This document shows positions 55,980-64,000 of a stretch of DNA of 64,000 bases, one piece after another. A program made the position numbers and the translations under genes. The notes under the pieces are model-generated. The model was not told the origin of the DNA. It worked only from the letters and a program-made list of their open reading frames with translations, and ran no database searches. Position 1 is the stretch's first letter. Each line of letters opens with the position of its first letter. The DNA is from a bacterium (GTDB lineage: Bacteria; Electryoneota; RPQS01), in NCBI GenBank assembly GCA_023382385.1, contig JAHDVH010000001.1:62001-126000 (forward strand). Direction: 5' to 3'.

Positions 55980-56008
55980 TTGACTTTTTCTGGAGAAACC
56001 GCTATATT
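55980..56008 (+). promoter_or_regulatory. Predicted promoter of nuoJKLMN
   Basis: TTGACT (55980-55985), 17 bp, TATATT (56003-56008). Transcription would start near 56015, 42 nt before the nuoJ ATG. Confidence 0.7.
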
Positions 56009-56056
56009 CAGCAATCTGTGGATGTTATAGAGTTCCCGCGAAGATTTTGACCGAAA

Positions 56057-56578
56057 ATGGGCCTCGAAACAGTACTATTTTTGTTACTCGCGCTCGGGTC
56101 AATTTTGTCGGCCCTGCTGGTCGTGACTTCTCCGTCGCCGATTGGCAGCGCGCTCTACTTGATTGTTACAATGTTTTGTCTGGCTGGCCTCTATGTCTTG
56201 CTGGCCGCCCCATTTCTCGCAGCAATTCAGATCATCGTTTATGCAGGAGCCATCATTGTGCTCCTGCTTTTTGTTATTATGTTACTGAATTTGCGTCAAA
56301 TAGAAGAGAGACTCCCGAAGGGATGGCGCATAGCCGGTCTTGCTGTGGCAGGTCTGACGCTGCTGATTCTCTTTATGGCAATTGTGCGCGGCAGTGCGGT
56401 TCTTCCGGACATGCTTGCAGTTCCTGATGAATTCGGTGAGGTGAAGCCTCTTGGCGCTCTTTTGTTCAGTAAGTACTTGTTTGCTTTTGAAGCAACCTCG
56501 GTGCTGCTGCTAACAGCTATGATCGGAGCGGTGGCACTGGTAAGGAAGTCCGACGGGGAGGGCAAAGATGGCCGTTGA
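56057..56578 (+). CDS. nuoJ: NADH-quinone oxidoreductase subunit J
   Basis: A 173-residue membrane subunit with five helices. The motif IQIIVYAGAIIVLLLFVIMLLN contains the broken helix of NuoJ. It opens a block of membrane-arm subunits; its stop overlaps nuoK by 11 bp. The preceding gene is lpxK, not nuoI, so the hydrophilic subunits are elsewhere. Confidence 0.93.
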   Translation: MGLETVLFLLLALGSILSALLVVTSPSPIGSALYLIVTMFCLAGLYVLLAAPFLAAIQIIVYAGAIIVLLLFVIMLLNLRQIEERLPKGWRIAGLAVAGLTLLILFMAIVRGSAVLPDMLAVPDEFGEVKPLGALLFSKYLFAFEATSVLLLTAMIGAVALVRKSDGEGKDGR

Positions 56579-56873
56579 ATTGGCCCACTATCTTCTGCTC
56601 TCAGCTGTTCTCTTTGGTATCGGGGTGATGGGCGTCCTGACACGGAAGAATCTTATCATCATCTTAATGTGTGTAGAATTGATGCTGAATGCGGTTAACC
56701 TGAGTTTTGTCGCTTTGGCGCGCCACGCCTTGAATCAAGAAGCTCAGGTAATTGTGTTCTTTGTGCTATGTGTCGCGGCCGCAGAAGTTGCGGTGGGGCT
56801 TGCCATATTGATTTCCGTGTGGAGGAAACGCGGAACTATGAATATCGACGCGCTGAGTGCGCTGCGAGGATAA
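56568..56873 (+). CDS. nuoK: NADH-quinone oxidoreductase subunit K
   Basis: A 101-residue subunit with three helices. The conserved helix Glu is in CVELMLNAVNLSFVA and the second in VAAAEVAVGLAI, both needed for proton transfer. It starts inside nuoJ and ends directly before the nuoL ATG. Confidence 0.96.
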   Translation: MAVELAHYLLLSAVLFGIGVMGVLTRKNLIIILMCVELMLNAVNLSFVALARHALNQEAQVIVFFVLCVAAAEVAVGLAILISVWRKRGTMNIDALSALRG

Positions 56874-58793
56874 ATGCTCGACCTGCTTTATCTAATCCCG
56901 CTTTTCCCTCTGCTTGGTGTTGTGCTGAACACTTTTGTGTTGCGCGGCCAGCCGGAGAAATTGGTCGGGAGTGTCGCGGCTGCGATGGTTGGCGCCAGCT
57001 TCGTCGTAGCTATTGGTGGTTTCATTCAATTGCTCGGCATGCCCGCTGAGTCACGGCACTTCGAGCAAGAGTTGTTCCGCTGGATTGTGGTCGGGAATTT
57101 TGCCGCGCAAGCGAGTTTTTTGGCTGACCAGCTGTCCATGATTATGATGCTGGTCGTCACAGGCGTGTCATTCCTGATACATGTTTACTCGATCGGCTAC
57201 ATGCATGGTGATGAGGGCTTCAGGAAGTTCTTTATCTATCTTAACCTGTTTGTATTTTTCATGCTCCTTTTGGTCATGGGGAGCAACTATTTGGTCATGT
57301 TCGTGGGTTGGGAAGGTGTGGGGCTTTGCTCGTATTTGTTGATTGGATTCTGGTATACTGACGAGCTGAAGGCTTCGGCAGGGAAGAAGGCCTTCATCAT
57401 GAATAGGATTGGCGACTTCGGCTTCCTGCTCGCGATCTTCCTGATTTGGACGACATTCGGGACTATCAACTTCCGTGAGATTGCGCCGATGGCGCAAGCA
57501 TACCCGATCGGTGCCGGCGTCATTACGGCAATCTGCCTGCTATTGTTTATGGGTGCGACGGGCAAATCTGCACAACTGCCACTCTACACCTGGTTGCCGG
57601 ACGCAATGGCTGGCCCGACGCCAGTGTCTGCGCTGATTCACGCCGCAACGATGGTCACGGCCGGAGTGTACATGGTTGTACGCTCTAATTTCCTATTTAC
57701 GCTTTCGCCTATCGCAATGGATGTTGTCGCGTGGGTCGGCGCGTTAACCGCACTATTCGCGGCAACCATTGGCCTTGTCCAGACCGACATAAAGAAAGTG
57801 CTTGCCTATTCCACGGTCAGTCAGCTTGGTTTCATGTTCTTGGCTTGTGGCGTTGGCGCTTACACGGCGGCCATCTTCCATTTGATGACCCACGCATTCT
57901 TCAAAGGGCTGTTGTTCCTTGGTTCGGGATCGGTAATTCACGGTATGTCCGACGAACAAGATATTCGTCTAATGGGTGGACTAAAGAGCAAGATGCCGAC
58001 TACATATTGGACGTTTCTGGTGGGTACGCTTGCAATTGCTGGAATCCCTGGACTTGCTGGCTTCTTTTCAAAGGACGAGATTCTTTGGAAGACTTTTGAG
58101 TCCCATAATTATGTTCTCTGGGCCATAGGCGCGACAGCCGCTTTCTGTACTGCATTCTACATGTTTCGGTTACTGTATCTTACATTCTTCGGCAAGTTCA
58201 GAGGATCGAAGTCTCAAGAGCACCACGTTCATGAGTCGCCTAAGCTAATGACAATCCCACTGATAGTGCTTGCCGTCTTCTCGATCATTGGCGGATATGT
58301 CGGCGTCCCTCATGCACTAGGAGGCAGTAACCCCTTCCACACGTGGCTTCTGCCCCTGATTTCCGAAACAACGGGCGCACACGGAGGCACTCATCACGGC
58401 GTACCTACAGCAGAGTATGTCTTGATGGTTGTTTCCGTAGTGATAGCACTCTTGGGAATTCTGCTCGCAAGATCTTGGTACCTCGGCAAGTCACCGACTG
58501 TGGAAGCATTAGGCAAGTCGAGTGCCCAACGGTTACTCTACAACAAGTATTGGGTTGATCAGATCTATGATACGATGATTTCCCAGCCACTGGTGAAATT
58601 GTCTGAACTCTTTGCAAAGTACATTGACATTGGAACGGTCGATGGCGCAGTCAATGGAGTCGGCTCGACTTTGAGCGGCCTTGGTGGAGTAGTTCGTAAG
58701 ATCCAGACGGGTGTTACGCAGAACTACGCTGTGATGATGAGCTTGGGCGTAGTGTTGCTTTTGAGCGCAATATTGTGGACAGTTTTGGGATAG
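56874..58793 (+). CDS. nuoL: NADH-quinone oxidoreductase subunit L
   Basis: A 639-residue antiporter-like subunit with about 16 helices and a C-terminal amphipathic arm. Seen: GWEGVGLCSYLLIGFW (conserved Glu), GKSAQLPLYTWLPDAMAGPTPVSALIHAATMVTAGVY (discharge-helix region with Lys), and THAFFKGLLFLGSGSVIH. ATG 56874 follows the nuoK stop with GAGGA just before. Confidence 0.97.
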   Translation: MLDLLYLIPLFPLLGVVLNTFVLRGQPEKLVGSVAAAMVGASFVVAIGGFIQLLGMPAESRHFEQELFRWIVVGNFAAQASFLADQLSMIMMLVVTGVSFLIHVYSIGYMHGDEGFRKFFIYLNLFVFFMLLLVMGSNYLVMFVGWEGVGLCSYLLIGFWYTDELKASAGKKAFIMNRIGDFGFLLAIFLIWTTFGTINFREIAPMAQAYPIGAGVITAICLLLFMGATGKSAQLPLYTWLPDAMAGPTPVSALIHAATMVTAGVYMVVRSNFLFTLSPIAMDVVAWVGALTALFAATIGLVQTDIKKVLAYSTVSQLGFMFLACGVGAYTAAIFHLMTHAFFKGLLFLGSGSVIHGMSDEQDIRLMGGLKSKMPTTYWTFLVGTLAIAGIPGLAGFFSKDEILWKTFESHNYVLWAIGATAAFCTAFYMFRLLYLTFFGKFRGSKSQEHHVHESPKLMTIPLIVLAVFSIIGGYVGVPHALGGSNPFHTWLLPLISETTGAHGGTHHGVPTAEYVLMVVSVVIALLGILLARSWYLGKSPTVEALGKSSAQRLLYNKYWVDQIYDTMISQPLVKLSELFAKYIDIGTVDGAVNGVGSTLSGLGGVVRKIQTGVTQNYAVMMSLGVVLLLSAILWTVLG

Positions 58794-58800
58794 GCTGCTT

Positions 58801-60312
58801 ATGCTGTTGACACTCTGCATAGCCATCCCCGCCTTAACCAGTTTGCTGGTGTTGCTCGTTCCTCGCACTTCGCCTGGGCTTGTCCGCGTCTTGGCCTTGG
58901 CTGGATCGCTCGTTACGTTTCTCGTCTCGCTGTCCGTACTCTCTATCTTCAAAGTTGGCGAGGCGAGTTTTCAGATGATCGAAAAGGTGCCTTGGGTACC
59001 CTCAATTGGCGCCGACTGGCATCTTGGAGTTGACGGCATCAGCCTATTTCTGATTGTCTTAACGACTCTATTGACCGTTTTGTGTATTCTCGCCAGTTGG
59101 CATAGCATTCAGGACCGAGTTCACGAATATCACTTCTTCTTCATGCTCTTGGAAGCAGGTATGATCGGCGTCTTTGCCGCGCTTGACCTATTTGTGTTCT
59201 ACGTTATGTGGGAAGTGATGCTGGTGCCGATGTTCTTCCTAATCGGTGTTTGGGGCGGACAGCGCAGGTTATATGCAACGATCAAGTTCTTTCTGTTCAC
59301 GATGGCAGGTTCAGTCTTGATGCTTGCAGGTGTGCTTTACCTGTACTTCCACACAATAGATCCGGAAACACAACGCAATACCTTCAATTTGCTCCATGTC
59401 ACGGCCCAGTCGAGTTACTCTATAGGAACTCAAACTTGGCTGTTCTTGGCATTCGGCTTGGCCTTCGCAATTAAAGTACCACTCTTCCCACTCCATACGT
59501 GGCTGCCTGATGCCCATACCGAGGCTCCGACTGCAGGTTCTGTTATCCTTGCGGGCGTATTGCTAAAGATGGGGACGTACGGTTTTCTCAGATTCTGTCT
59601 GCCAATTTTCCCCGAGGCAACCCTGGAGTTTGTTCCGTGGGTAAGCTGGCTATCAATCATCGGTATCACGTACGGAGCGATGGTAGCCATGGTGCAGAAG
59701 GACATGAAGAAGCTGGTGGCCTACTCATCTGTCGCCCACTTGGGGTTTGTGATGATCGGCATGTTTGCACTGAATCAGCAAGGACTTGCGGGGTCTTTAT
59801 TGCAGCAGATAAATCACGGAATCTCGACGGGTGCGTTGTTCTTGCTGGTTGGTGTGGTCTATGAGCGACGACACACGCGATTGATTGCGGATTACGGCGG
59901 TATCGCGAAAGTGATGCCGGTTTACGCAGCCCTATTCATGATTGTGGCGCTCTCGTCAATAGGCTTGCCGATCACGAACGGATTTGTAGGGGAGTTCTTG
60001 ATTCTGGTGGGAACTTTTGCATCCAATACTTTGTATGGTGTCATTGCTACGTCAGGTGTAATCCTTGCAGCAGTTTACCTGCTCTGGATGTATCAGAGGG
60101 TATTCTACGGAAAACTGATCCACGAGGCAAATCAGAAACTCAAGGACATCACTTTGTTCGAAGCGACGCCAATAGTAGTCCTCATTGTGCTGGCACTTTG
60201 GATTGGTATCTACCCGGATCCGCTCCTTGTTCGGATGGAACCGTCGTTGCAGTTAGTCCTTGAGAAGTTTCAGCAGGTACAGTTATCGCAGCTTCAAGGG
60301 GTTCTTCACTAA
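58801..60312 (+). CDS. nuoM: NADH-quinone oxidoreductase subunit M
   Basis: A 503-residue antiporter-like subunit. Conserved Glu in WEVMLVPMFFLIGVWGG, Lys in AFAIKVPLFPLHTWLPDAHTEAPTAGSVILAG, and HLGFV in AYSSVAHLGFVMIG. ATG 58801; overlaps the nuoN start by 1 bp. Confidence 0.97.
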   Translation: MLLTLCIAIPALTSLLVLLVPRTSPGLVRVLALAGSLVTFLVSLSVLSIFKVGEASFQMIEKVPWVPSIGADWHLGVDGISLFLIVLTTLLTVLCILASWHSIQDRVHEYHFFFMLLEAGMIGVFAALDLFVFYVMWEVMLVPMFFLIGVWGGQRRLYATIKFFLFTMAGSVLMLAGVLYLYFHTIDPETQRNTFNLLHVTAQSSYSIGTQTWLFLAFGLAFAIKVPLFPLHTWLPDAHTEAPTAGSVILAGVLLKMGTYGFLRFCLPIFPEATLEFVPWVSWLSIIGITYGAMVAMVQKDMKKLVAYSSVAHLGFVMIGMFALNQQGLAGSLLQQINHGISTGALFLLVGVVYERRHTRLIADYGGIAKVMPVYAALFMIVALSSIGLPITNGFVGEFLILVGTFASNTLYGVIATSGVILAAVYLLWMYQRVFYGKLIHEANQKLKDITLFEATPIVVLIVLALWIGIYPDPLLVRMEPSLQLVLEKFQQVQLSQLQGVLH

Positions 60313-61739
60313 TGGGTATGCGTGACTTCCTTGGGGTTCTGCCAGAGCTTGCGGTTGTACTGACGGCGCTCTTGGCCATTTTAGTGGATATCGCGGCAAG
60401 GGAGAAAAATCCATCCGCGTCTCAAGGTGTCACTGCCGTTGGATTGACCGTTGCTGCAGCTTTGGCCCTCAGTCTGCCAACTAGCAACGGCATGCTGATG
60501 TCCGACCAGCTTTTTAGCGACGGTTTCTCTGCTTGGTTTCGTGCTCTTTTCTGTGTCGTTGGCGTCATTACTGCAATCTTCTCGCCACTTTATCTCAGGC
60601 ACCGTAACATCAGGCTTGGCGAGTATTATTCGCTGTTAGCTATGTCAGTATTTGGCATGATGGTTATGTCGTCGTCGGCGAATCTGCTCTTGTTCTTCGT
60701 CGGACTGGAAACGATGTCCATCTCCCTATACGTGTTGGTCTCCCTGCGAAGAGACGATGCGACCTCAGTGGAAGGTGGATTGAAGTACTTGGTCCTCGGT
60801 GCTTTTTCATCGGCTTTCTTGTTGTATGGCATGGCCCTTATCTTTGGCGGAATAGGATCACTGGACTACGCCGTGATTGGTGAGTACCTTCGGCAGAGCC
60901 ATGGTGTCGGACCGATGACTCTAACCGGAATCGGACTATTGTTGGTAGGATTTGCTTTTAAGGTTTCTGCCGTCCCGTTCCACTTCTGGTCACCCGACGT
61001 CTACGAGGGCGCACCGACCACAATTACTGCATTCATGTCAACGGGAGCGAAAGCCGCAGCTTTTGTTGGATTGATTCGAGTATTTGGCGTTGCTCTTGCC
61101 GAAACCAGTGAGCATTGGACTTTCGCACTTGCCGTGATTTCAGTCCTGACGATGACTCTTGGTAACGTGGTAGCCATCCGGCAAACAAGCGTGAAGCGGA
61201 TGCTCGCGTATTCTTCTATTGCGCATGCGGGGTACATGCTGGTTGCCGTTATTGCTGGTTCGCGGGAAGCGTATGCGGCTGCGGGATTCTATCTGGTTGG
61301 TTACGCATTTATGAATCTCGGTGCCTTTGGAGTGCTGATGCTGATTAACCAGCGCGGCAAGGGTGATTATTCATTCGAATCTCTTCGGGGAATGGGAACT
61401 GTCCATCCATTGCTCGGTTTGACCATGACGGTTTTTATGTTGTCACTAATCGGCATTCCGCCGACGGCCGGGTTCTTCGGCAAGTTGTACGTTTTTTCGG
61501 CGGCCATCAAGCAAGGATACCTGTGGTTGGTGATCATTGGACTGCTGAACAGCGCTGTGGGAGCATATTATTACCTGAAAGTCATTTCGACAATGTTCAT
61601 GTCAAAGGCAGAGGGAGAGGTTCAGTTTGGACAACCTGTTGCGTACAAAGCTGCACTGGCAATCTCATCGCTACTGATCATTATCCTCGGCATGTTCCCC
61701 GAGCAACTTGTAACGGCGATGCTGAAAGCTGTCCCATAG
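60312..61739 (+). CDS. nuoN: NADH-quinone oxidoreductase subunit N
   Basis: A 475-residue antiporter-like subunit with about 14 helices. Conserved Glu in FFVGLETMSISLYVLV, Lys in FKVSAVPFHFWSPDVYEGAPT, and AYSSIAHAGYML. ATG 60312 (a second ATG two codons on). It ends the block at a strong terminator. Confidence 0.97.
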   Translation: MGMRDFLGVLPELAVVLTALLAILVDIAAREKNPSASQGVTAVGLTVAAALALSLPTSNGMLMSDQLFSDGFSAWFRALFCVVGVITAIFSPLYLRHRNIRLGEYYSLLAMSVFGMMVMSSSANLLLFFVGLETMSISLYVLVSLRRDDATSVEGGLKYLVLGAFSSAFLLYGMALIFGGIGSLDYAVIGEYLRQSHGVGPMTLTGIGLLLVGFAFKVSAVPFHFWSPDVYEGAPTTITAFMSTGAKAAAFVGLIRVFGVALAETSEHWTFALAVISVLTMTLGNVVAIRQTSVKRMLAYSSIAHAGYMLVAVIAGSREAYAAAGFYLVGYAFMNLGAFGVLMLINQRGKGDYSFESLRGMGTVHPLLGLTMTVFMLSLIGIPPTAGFFGKLYVFSAAIKQGYLWLVIIGLLNSAVGAYYYLKVISTMFMSKAEGEVQFGQPVAYKAALAISSLLIIILGMFPEQLVTAMLKAVP

Positions 61740-61760
61740 CTCATTATCGCACGAGTATAA

Positions 61761-61791
61761 AAAGCCCTCGCTTCTACGAGGGCTCTTTTTT
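61761..61791. terminator. Bidirectional terminator between nuoN and the aminotransferase
   Basis: AGCCCTCG and CGAGGGCT form an 8-bp stem with loop CTTCTA, with a T-run on the plus strand and an A-run upstream that serves the minus strand. It lies between convergent genes. Confidence 0.9.
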
Positions 61792-61810
61792 GTGCATGCG
61801 AGATGAAGTG

Positions 61811-63013
61811 TTACGACGCAGGTTTAAATACTGCGAGAAACTCCGCAATGTGCCCAAAAGCTTTCCTCAGTGTTTCCTCGGGAGGCAGAAACACGACGCG
61901 GAAGTGCTTTGTACCTGGACGTTGACCAAAACCGGAGCCATGTACAGTGACCACGCCTGTTGCCTTAATCAACTCACGAACAAAGTCTTCATCAGTCTGT
62001 TCAATACTGAGTTTTGGAAAGGCATAAAAGGCACCGCGCGGAGTCACGCATGAAATCCCGGGAATATCATTTAACATCTTAACCGTGAGATCTCGCCGGC
62101 GCGACAGCTTTGCCTTGATCTCAGACAAATGCGACTGGTCACCGTCGAGTGCTGGCGCAATGGCATACTGTTCAGGATGATTAGCGGAAAGTCTGGCACG
62201 AAGAAGTTTATTAAGTGCCTCTACATAGTCATTCAAGACTGAGGAACTGCCAGATACAACACCCCAACCAATGCGAAAGCCCGGCGCAACATATGCTTTT
62301 GACATCCCATTGAACGTGACGATAGGATGCTCATGATCCAAAGATGCGATGGAGATATGCTCACCGCCATCGAGAATCAGCTTATCGTAAATTTCATCTG
62401 CGAAAATGACAAGATTATGACGTCGTGCGAGTTCGAGAATCCCTTCCAGAGTCCTGCGCTCACATACCGATCCTGTCGGGTTGTTCGGGTTGATTAGGAC
62501 AATAGCACGAGTCTTGGGAGTAATCTTCGCAGCGATGTCTTCGAGATCCGGCTGCCAACTGTTCTCTTCGTCAAGATAGTAGGGAATTTCCTTTGCTTCG
62601 AGCTTGGCGAGAACTGCAGTGTAAAGCGGATAGCCGGGAGTTGGTGTCAAGACATGTTCACCCGCATTTACCAGTGCCGAAAAGCAGACTTCAATTGCCT
62701 CGCTTGCACCAGTCGTCACAAAAACATCGCGAATATTTTTTATACCATTGCGGTCAGCCTGACGGCGGATGGACTCCGTAGCTTCTCTAATTCCGCTTGA
62801 AGGTGCATATCCATTGTGATTGTCTCGCATCGCGCGAAGTGTCGCCTCAATGATATGTGGTGGTGTAACAAAATCAAAGAGGTTCGGATCGCCAATGTTC
62901 AAATAGAGCATCTCGCGCCCACTTGCGGCAACCTGCTGTGCTACAACGACAACGTCACGAACGGCATATGTTACTTGCTCTGTACGTTTCGCCGGTATTA
63001 CGTGAGTAAGCAT
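61811..63013 (-). CDS. Class I/II aminotransferase, alanine aminotransferase-like
   Basis: A 400-residue PLP enzyme of fold type I. The PLP Lys239 is in NGMSKAYVAPGFRIGWG; NPNNPTG, DEIYDKL and the C-terminal Arg in FRVVFLP are present. The AlaA/AlaT-like pattern (YLNIGDPNLFDF, GYAPSSGIREA, TPGYPLY) suggests pyruvate/glutamate as substrates, but substrate cannot be fixed by sequence alone. It lies 30 bp after the MFS gene on the same strand. Confidence 0.88.
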   Translation of the reverse strand: MLTHVIPAKRTEQVTYAVRDVVVVAQQVAASGREMLYLNIGDPNLFDFVTPPHIIEATLRAMRDNHNGYAPSSGIREATESIRRQADRNGIKNIRDVFVTTGASEAIEVCFSALVNAGEHVLTPTPGYPLYTAVLAKLEAKEIPYYLDEENSWQPDLEDIAAKITPKTRAIVLINPNNPTGSVCERRTLEGILELARRHNLVIFADEIYDKLILDGGEHISIASLDHEHPIVTFNGMSKAYVAPGFRIGWGVVSGSSSVLNDYVEALNKLLRARLSANHPEQYAIAPALDGDQSHLSEIKAKLSRRRDLTVKMLNDIPGISCVTPRGAFYAFPKLSIEQTDEDFVRELIKATGVVTVHGSGFGQRPGTKHFRVVFLPPEETLRKAFGHIAEFLAVFKPAS

Positions 63014-63043
63014 ATTCTAAACTCATTAGTCTGATGATAACTT

Positions 63044-64000
63044 TCAAACATCCTTGGCGTTCCACTTATTTGCAAAGTGAGCGTAAATTGCAACACCGAT
63101 TGCGGAGAAAATGCCGATTGCAGCAAACTGGTACCATAGTTTGTACGGGTGATATGCATTCCATAGTGTTTGCATGACCTGCATTGCATCCATACCTGAG
63201 ACGGACTGCAGAAACTCAGTGGCCTTAGTTCGGGCAATTCCCTCGCCTTCGACGAAAGCTTCCGACACAAGCCTGACGGCTCTTGAGGAATCTACACCTG
63301 CGGCCTGCACCTTAGCAACAATATCTTCTGGCGATTGACCATTTGTTATGCCGAACTTCGTTGCAAGATAGTTTAGCGACAAGTTTGCCTTGTCACCCAT
63401 TCGATCATAGACTTGGCCACCCATCAGCGATCCGTAGCTCCAGCCAATTGCAAGCGGAATGTTTGCATAGCCCATGTAAAGGGCCTTCTGGCCTTCAGGC
63501 GCGATAACTCCGAGATAGTCGTTCATCTTAGGACTTGCGAGCATCTCGCCAACGCTGAAACAGAGTATACCCAGAATGCAAAGATAACCCGACATCGTAA
63601 AGCCCGCTGCTACCAGACCGATCGCGGAAATCGTCATCCCCAGGAGAATCGATGTCAAGCGACGCATTCTTGCCACAAGGTACGATACAAACACAACGCA
63701 AACGACGATGAGTCCGGCATTAGCATTAATCATCCACTCCTGAGTGATCATCGTTCCGCGTGCGGTTTCAGTAGTCATCCAGGAGGGCAATCCAAGTGCC
63801 TTGACAATCATCGAGCTGTCAACCCAATCGACAATGAAGTTCGGCAGCATATCAAAGAGCTGCATAAACATCAGCCAGAATCCGGACATCAACCAGATAA
63901 AGGCGCCGACACGTGTTGTGCGGATGATCAGAAGTCCAAGCGACACTGCGACGGCTACCATCCGCACTTCTTTCGGAAACGGAATCAAAAAGACAATGAG
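63044..64000 (-). CDS. MFS transporter, POT-like, N-terminus cut by window edge
   Basis: The minus-strand frame is open from its stop at 63044 to the right edge (318 residues, no stop), so the gene continues beyond the window. Six or more membrane segments are visible. APEGQKALYMGYANIPLAIGWSYGSLMGG resembles the POT (proton-coupled oligopeptide) branch of the major facilitator superfamily. A long hydrophilic loop (about 205-275 of the visible part) precedes the last helix. Substrate is not known; peptides are possible. Confidence 0.85.
   Translation of the reverse strand, partial: LIVFLIPFPKEVRMVAVAVSLGLLIIRTTRVGAFIWLMSGFWLMFMQLFDMLPNFIVDWVDSSMIVKALGLPSWMTTETARGTMITQEWMINANAGLIVVCVVFVSYLVARMRRLTSILLGMTISAIGLVAAGFTMSGYLCILGILCFSVGEMLASPKMNDYLGVIAPEGQKALYMGYANIPLAIGWSYGSLMGGQVYDRMGDKANLSLNYLATKFGITNGQSPEDIVAKVQAAGVDSSRAVRLVSEAFVEGEGIARTKATEFLQSVSGMDAMQVMQTLWNAYHPYKLWYQFAAIGIFSAIGVAIYAHFANKWNAKDV

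Noticed and set aside
1-64000. CRISPR arrays, insertion sequences, prophage or defence islands
   Set aside because: No evenly spaced repeats, transposases, integrases or recognisable defence genes were seen on either strand.

Overview
The window (about 50% G+C) is a bacterial chromosome segment from a Gram-negative, outer-membrane-bearing lineage, most likely an uncultured or little-studied phylum of the FCB (Fibrobacteres-Chlorobi-Bacteroidetes) superphylum. Reasons: giant secreted C25 (gingipain-like) peptidases, one ending in a classic type IX secretion (T9SS) sorting domain with the YPNPFNP motif; a protein resembling PorD/DUF4835; PorV/PorQ-like barrel proteins; lipid A genes (lpxK and a LAB_N protein); and NADH dehydrogenase membrane subunits. 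Species cannot be named from the sequence.

Layout. 1-9000: two tandem minus-strand C25-type proteins; the first is a 1,302-codon open frame that runs off the left edge. 9013-12855: a divergent 1,280-residue hybrid sensor histidine kinase. 12920-13226: terminator, tRNA-His, tRNA-Glu, terminator. 13254-17215: a DoxX-like and an O-antigen-ligase-like membrane protein (minus), divergent from sppA. 17233-22492: a Cys-rich secreted protein (minus), divergent from a third C25 protein that carries the T9SS tail. 22524-25133: a Myb/SANT-like DNA-binding protein, histidine ammonia-lyase and a carboxymuconolactone-decarboxylase-like protein. 25286-29931: dnaK and clpB. 30070-42635: a dense co-directional run, B12-binding protein, yebC, ruvCAB, queA, ispD, ispF, gltX, ddl, ribD, ribE, ribBA, lipoprotein, dtd. 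42705-43331: lexA with its own operator. 43440-46766: PorD-like gene (minus) head-to-head with two outer-membrane barrel genes. 46852-55897: amidase, murI, rho, LAB_N, lipoprotein, outer-membrane protein, glyA, nrdR, lpxK. 56057-61739: nuoJKLMN. 61811-64000: aminotransferase and MFS transporter (minus; the latter runs off the right edge).

By eye, ten intergenic sites fit one promoter pattern: a TTG-containing -35 hexamer, exactly 17 bp, and a TATATT-like -10. This lets several regulatory features be placed: a LexA palindrome over the lexA promoter, a palindrome over the -35 of the first C25 gene, promoters starting inside terminators, and an unusual divergent locus near 44290. There the PorD-like mRNA looks leaderless, the two opposing start codons may share one CATG, and a near-consensus promoter at 43410 fires antisense through the whole PorD-like gene toward the barrel genes, an arrangement resembling an excludon. 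A second notable point is that all three C25 proteins keep the catalytic Cys but show Ser at the position aligned with the catalytic His.

Functionally, housekeeping (recombination, isoprenoid, riboflavin, peptidoglycan, tRNA, respiration) dominates from 25 kb on. The left third and the 43-47 kb locus concern secretion and the cell surface.
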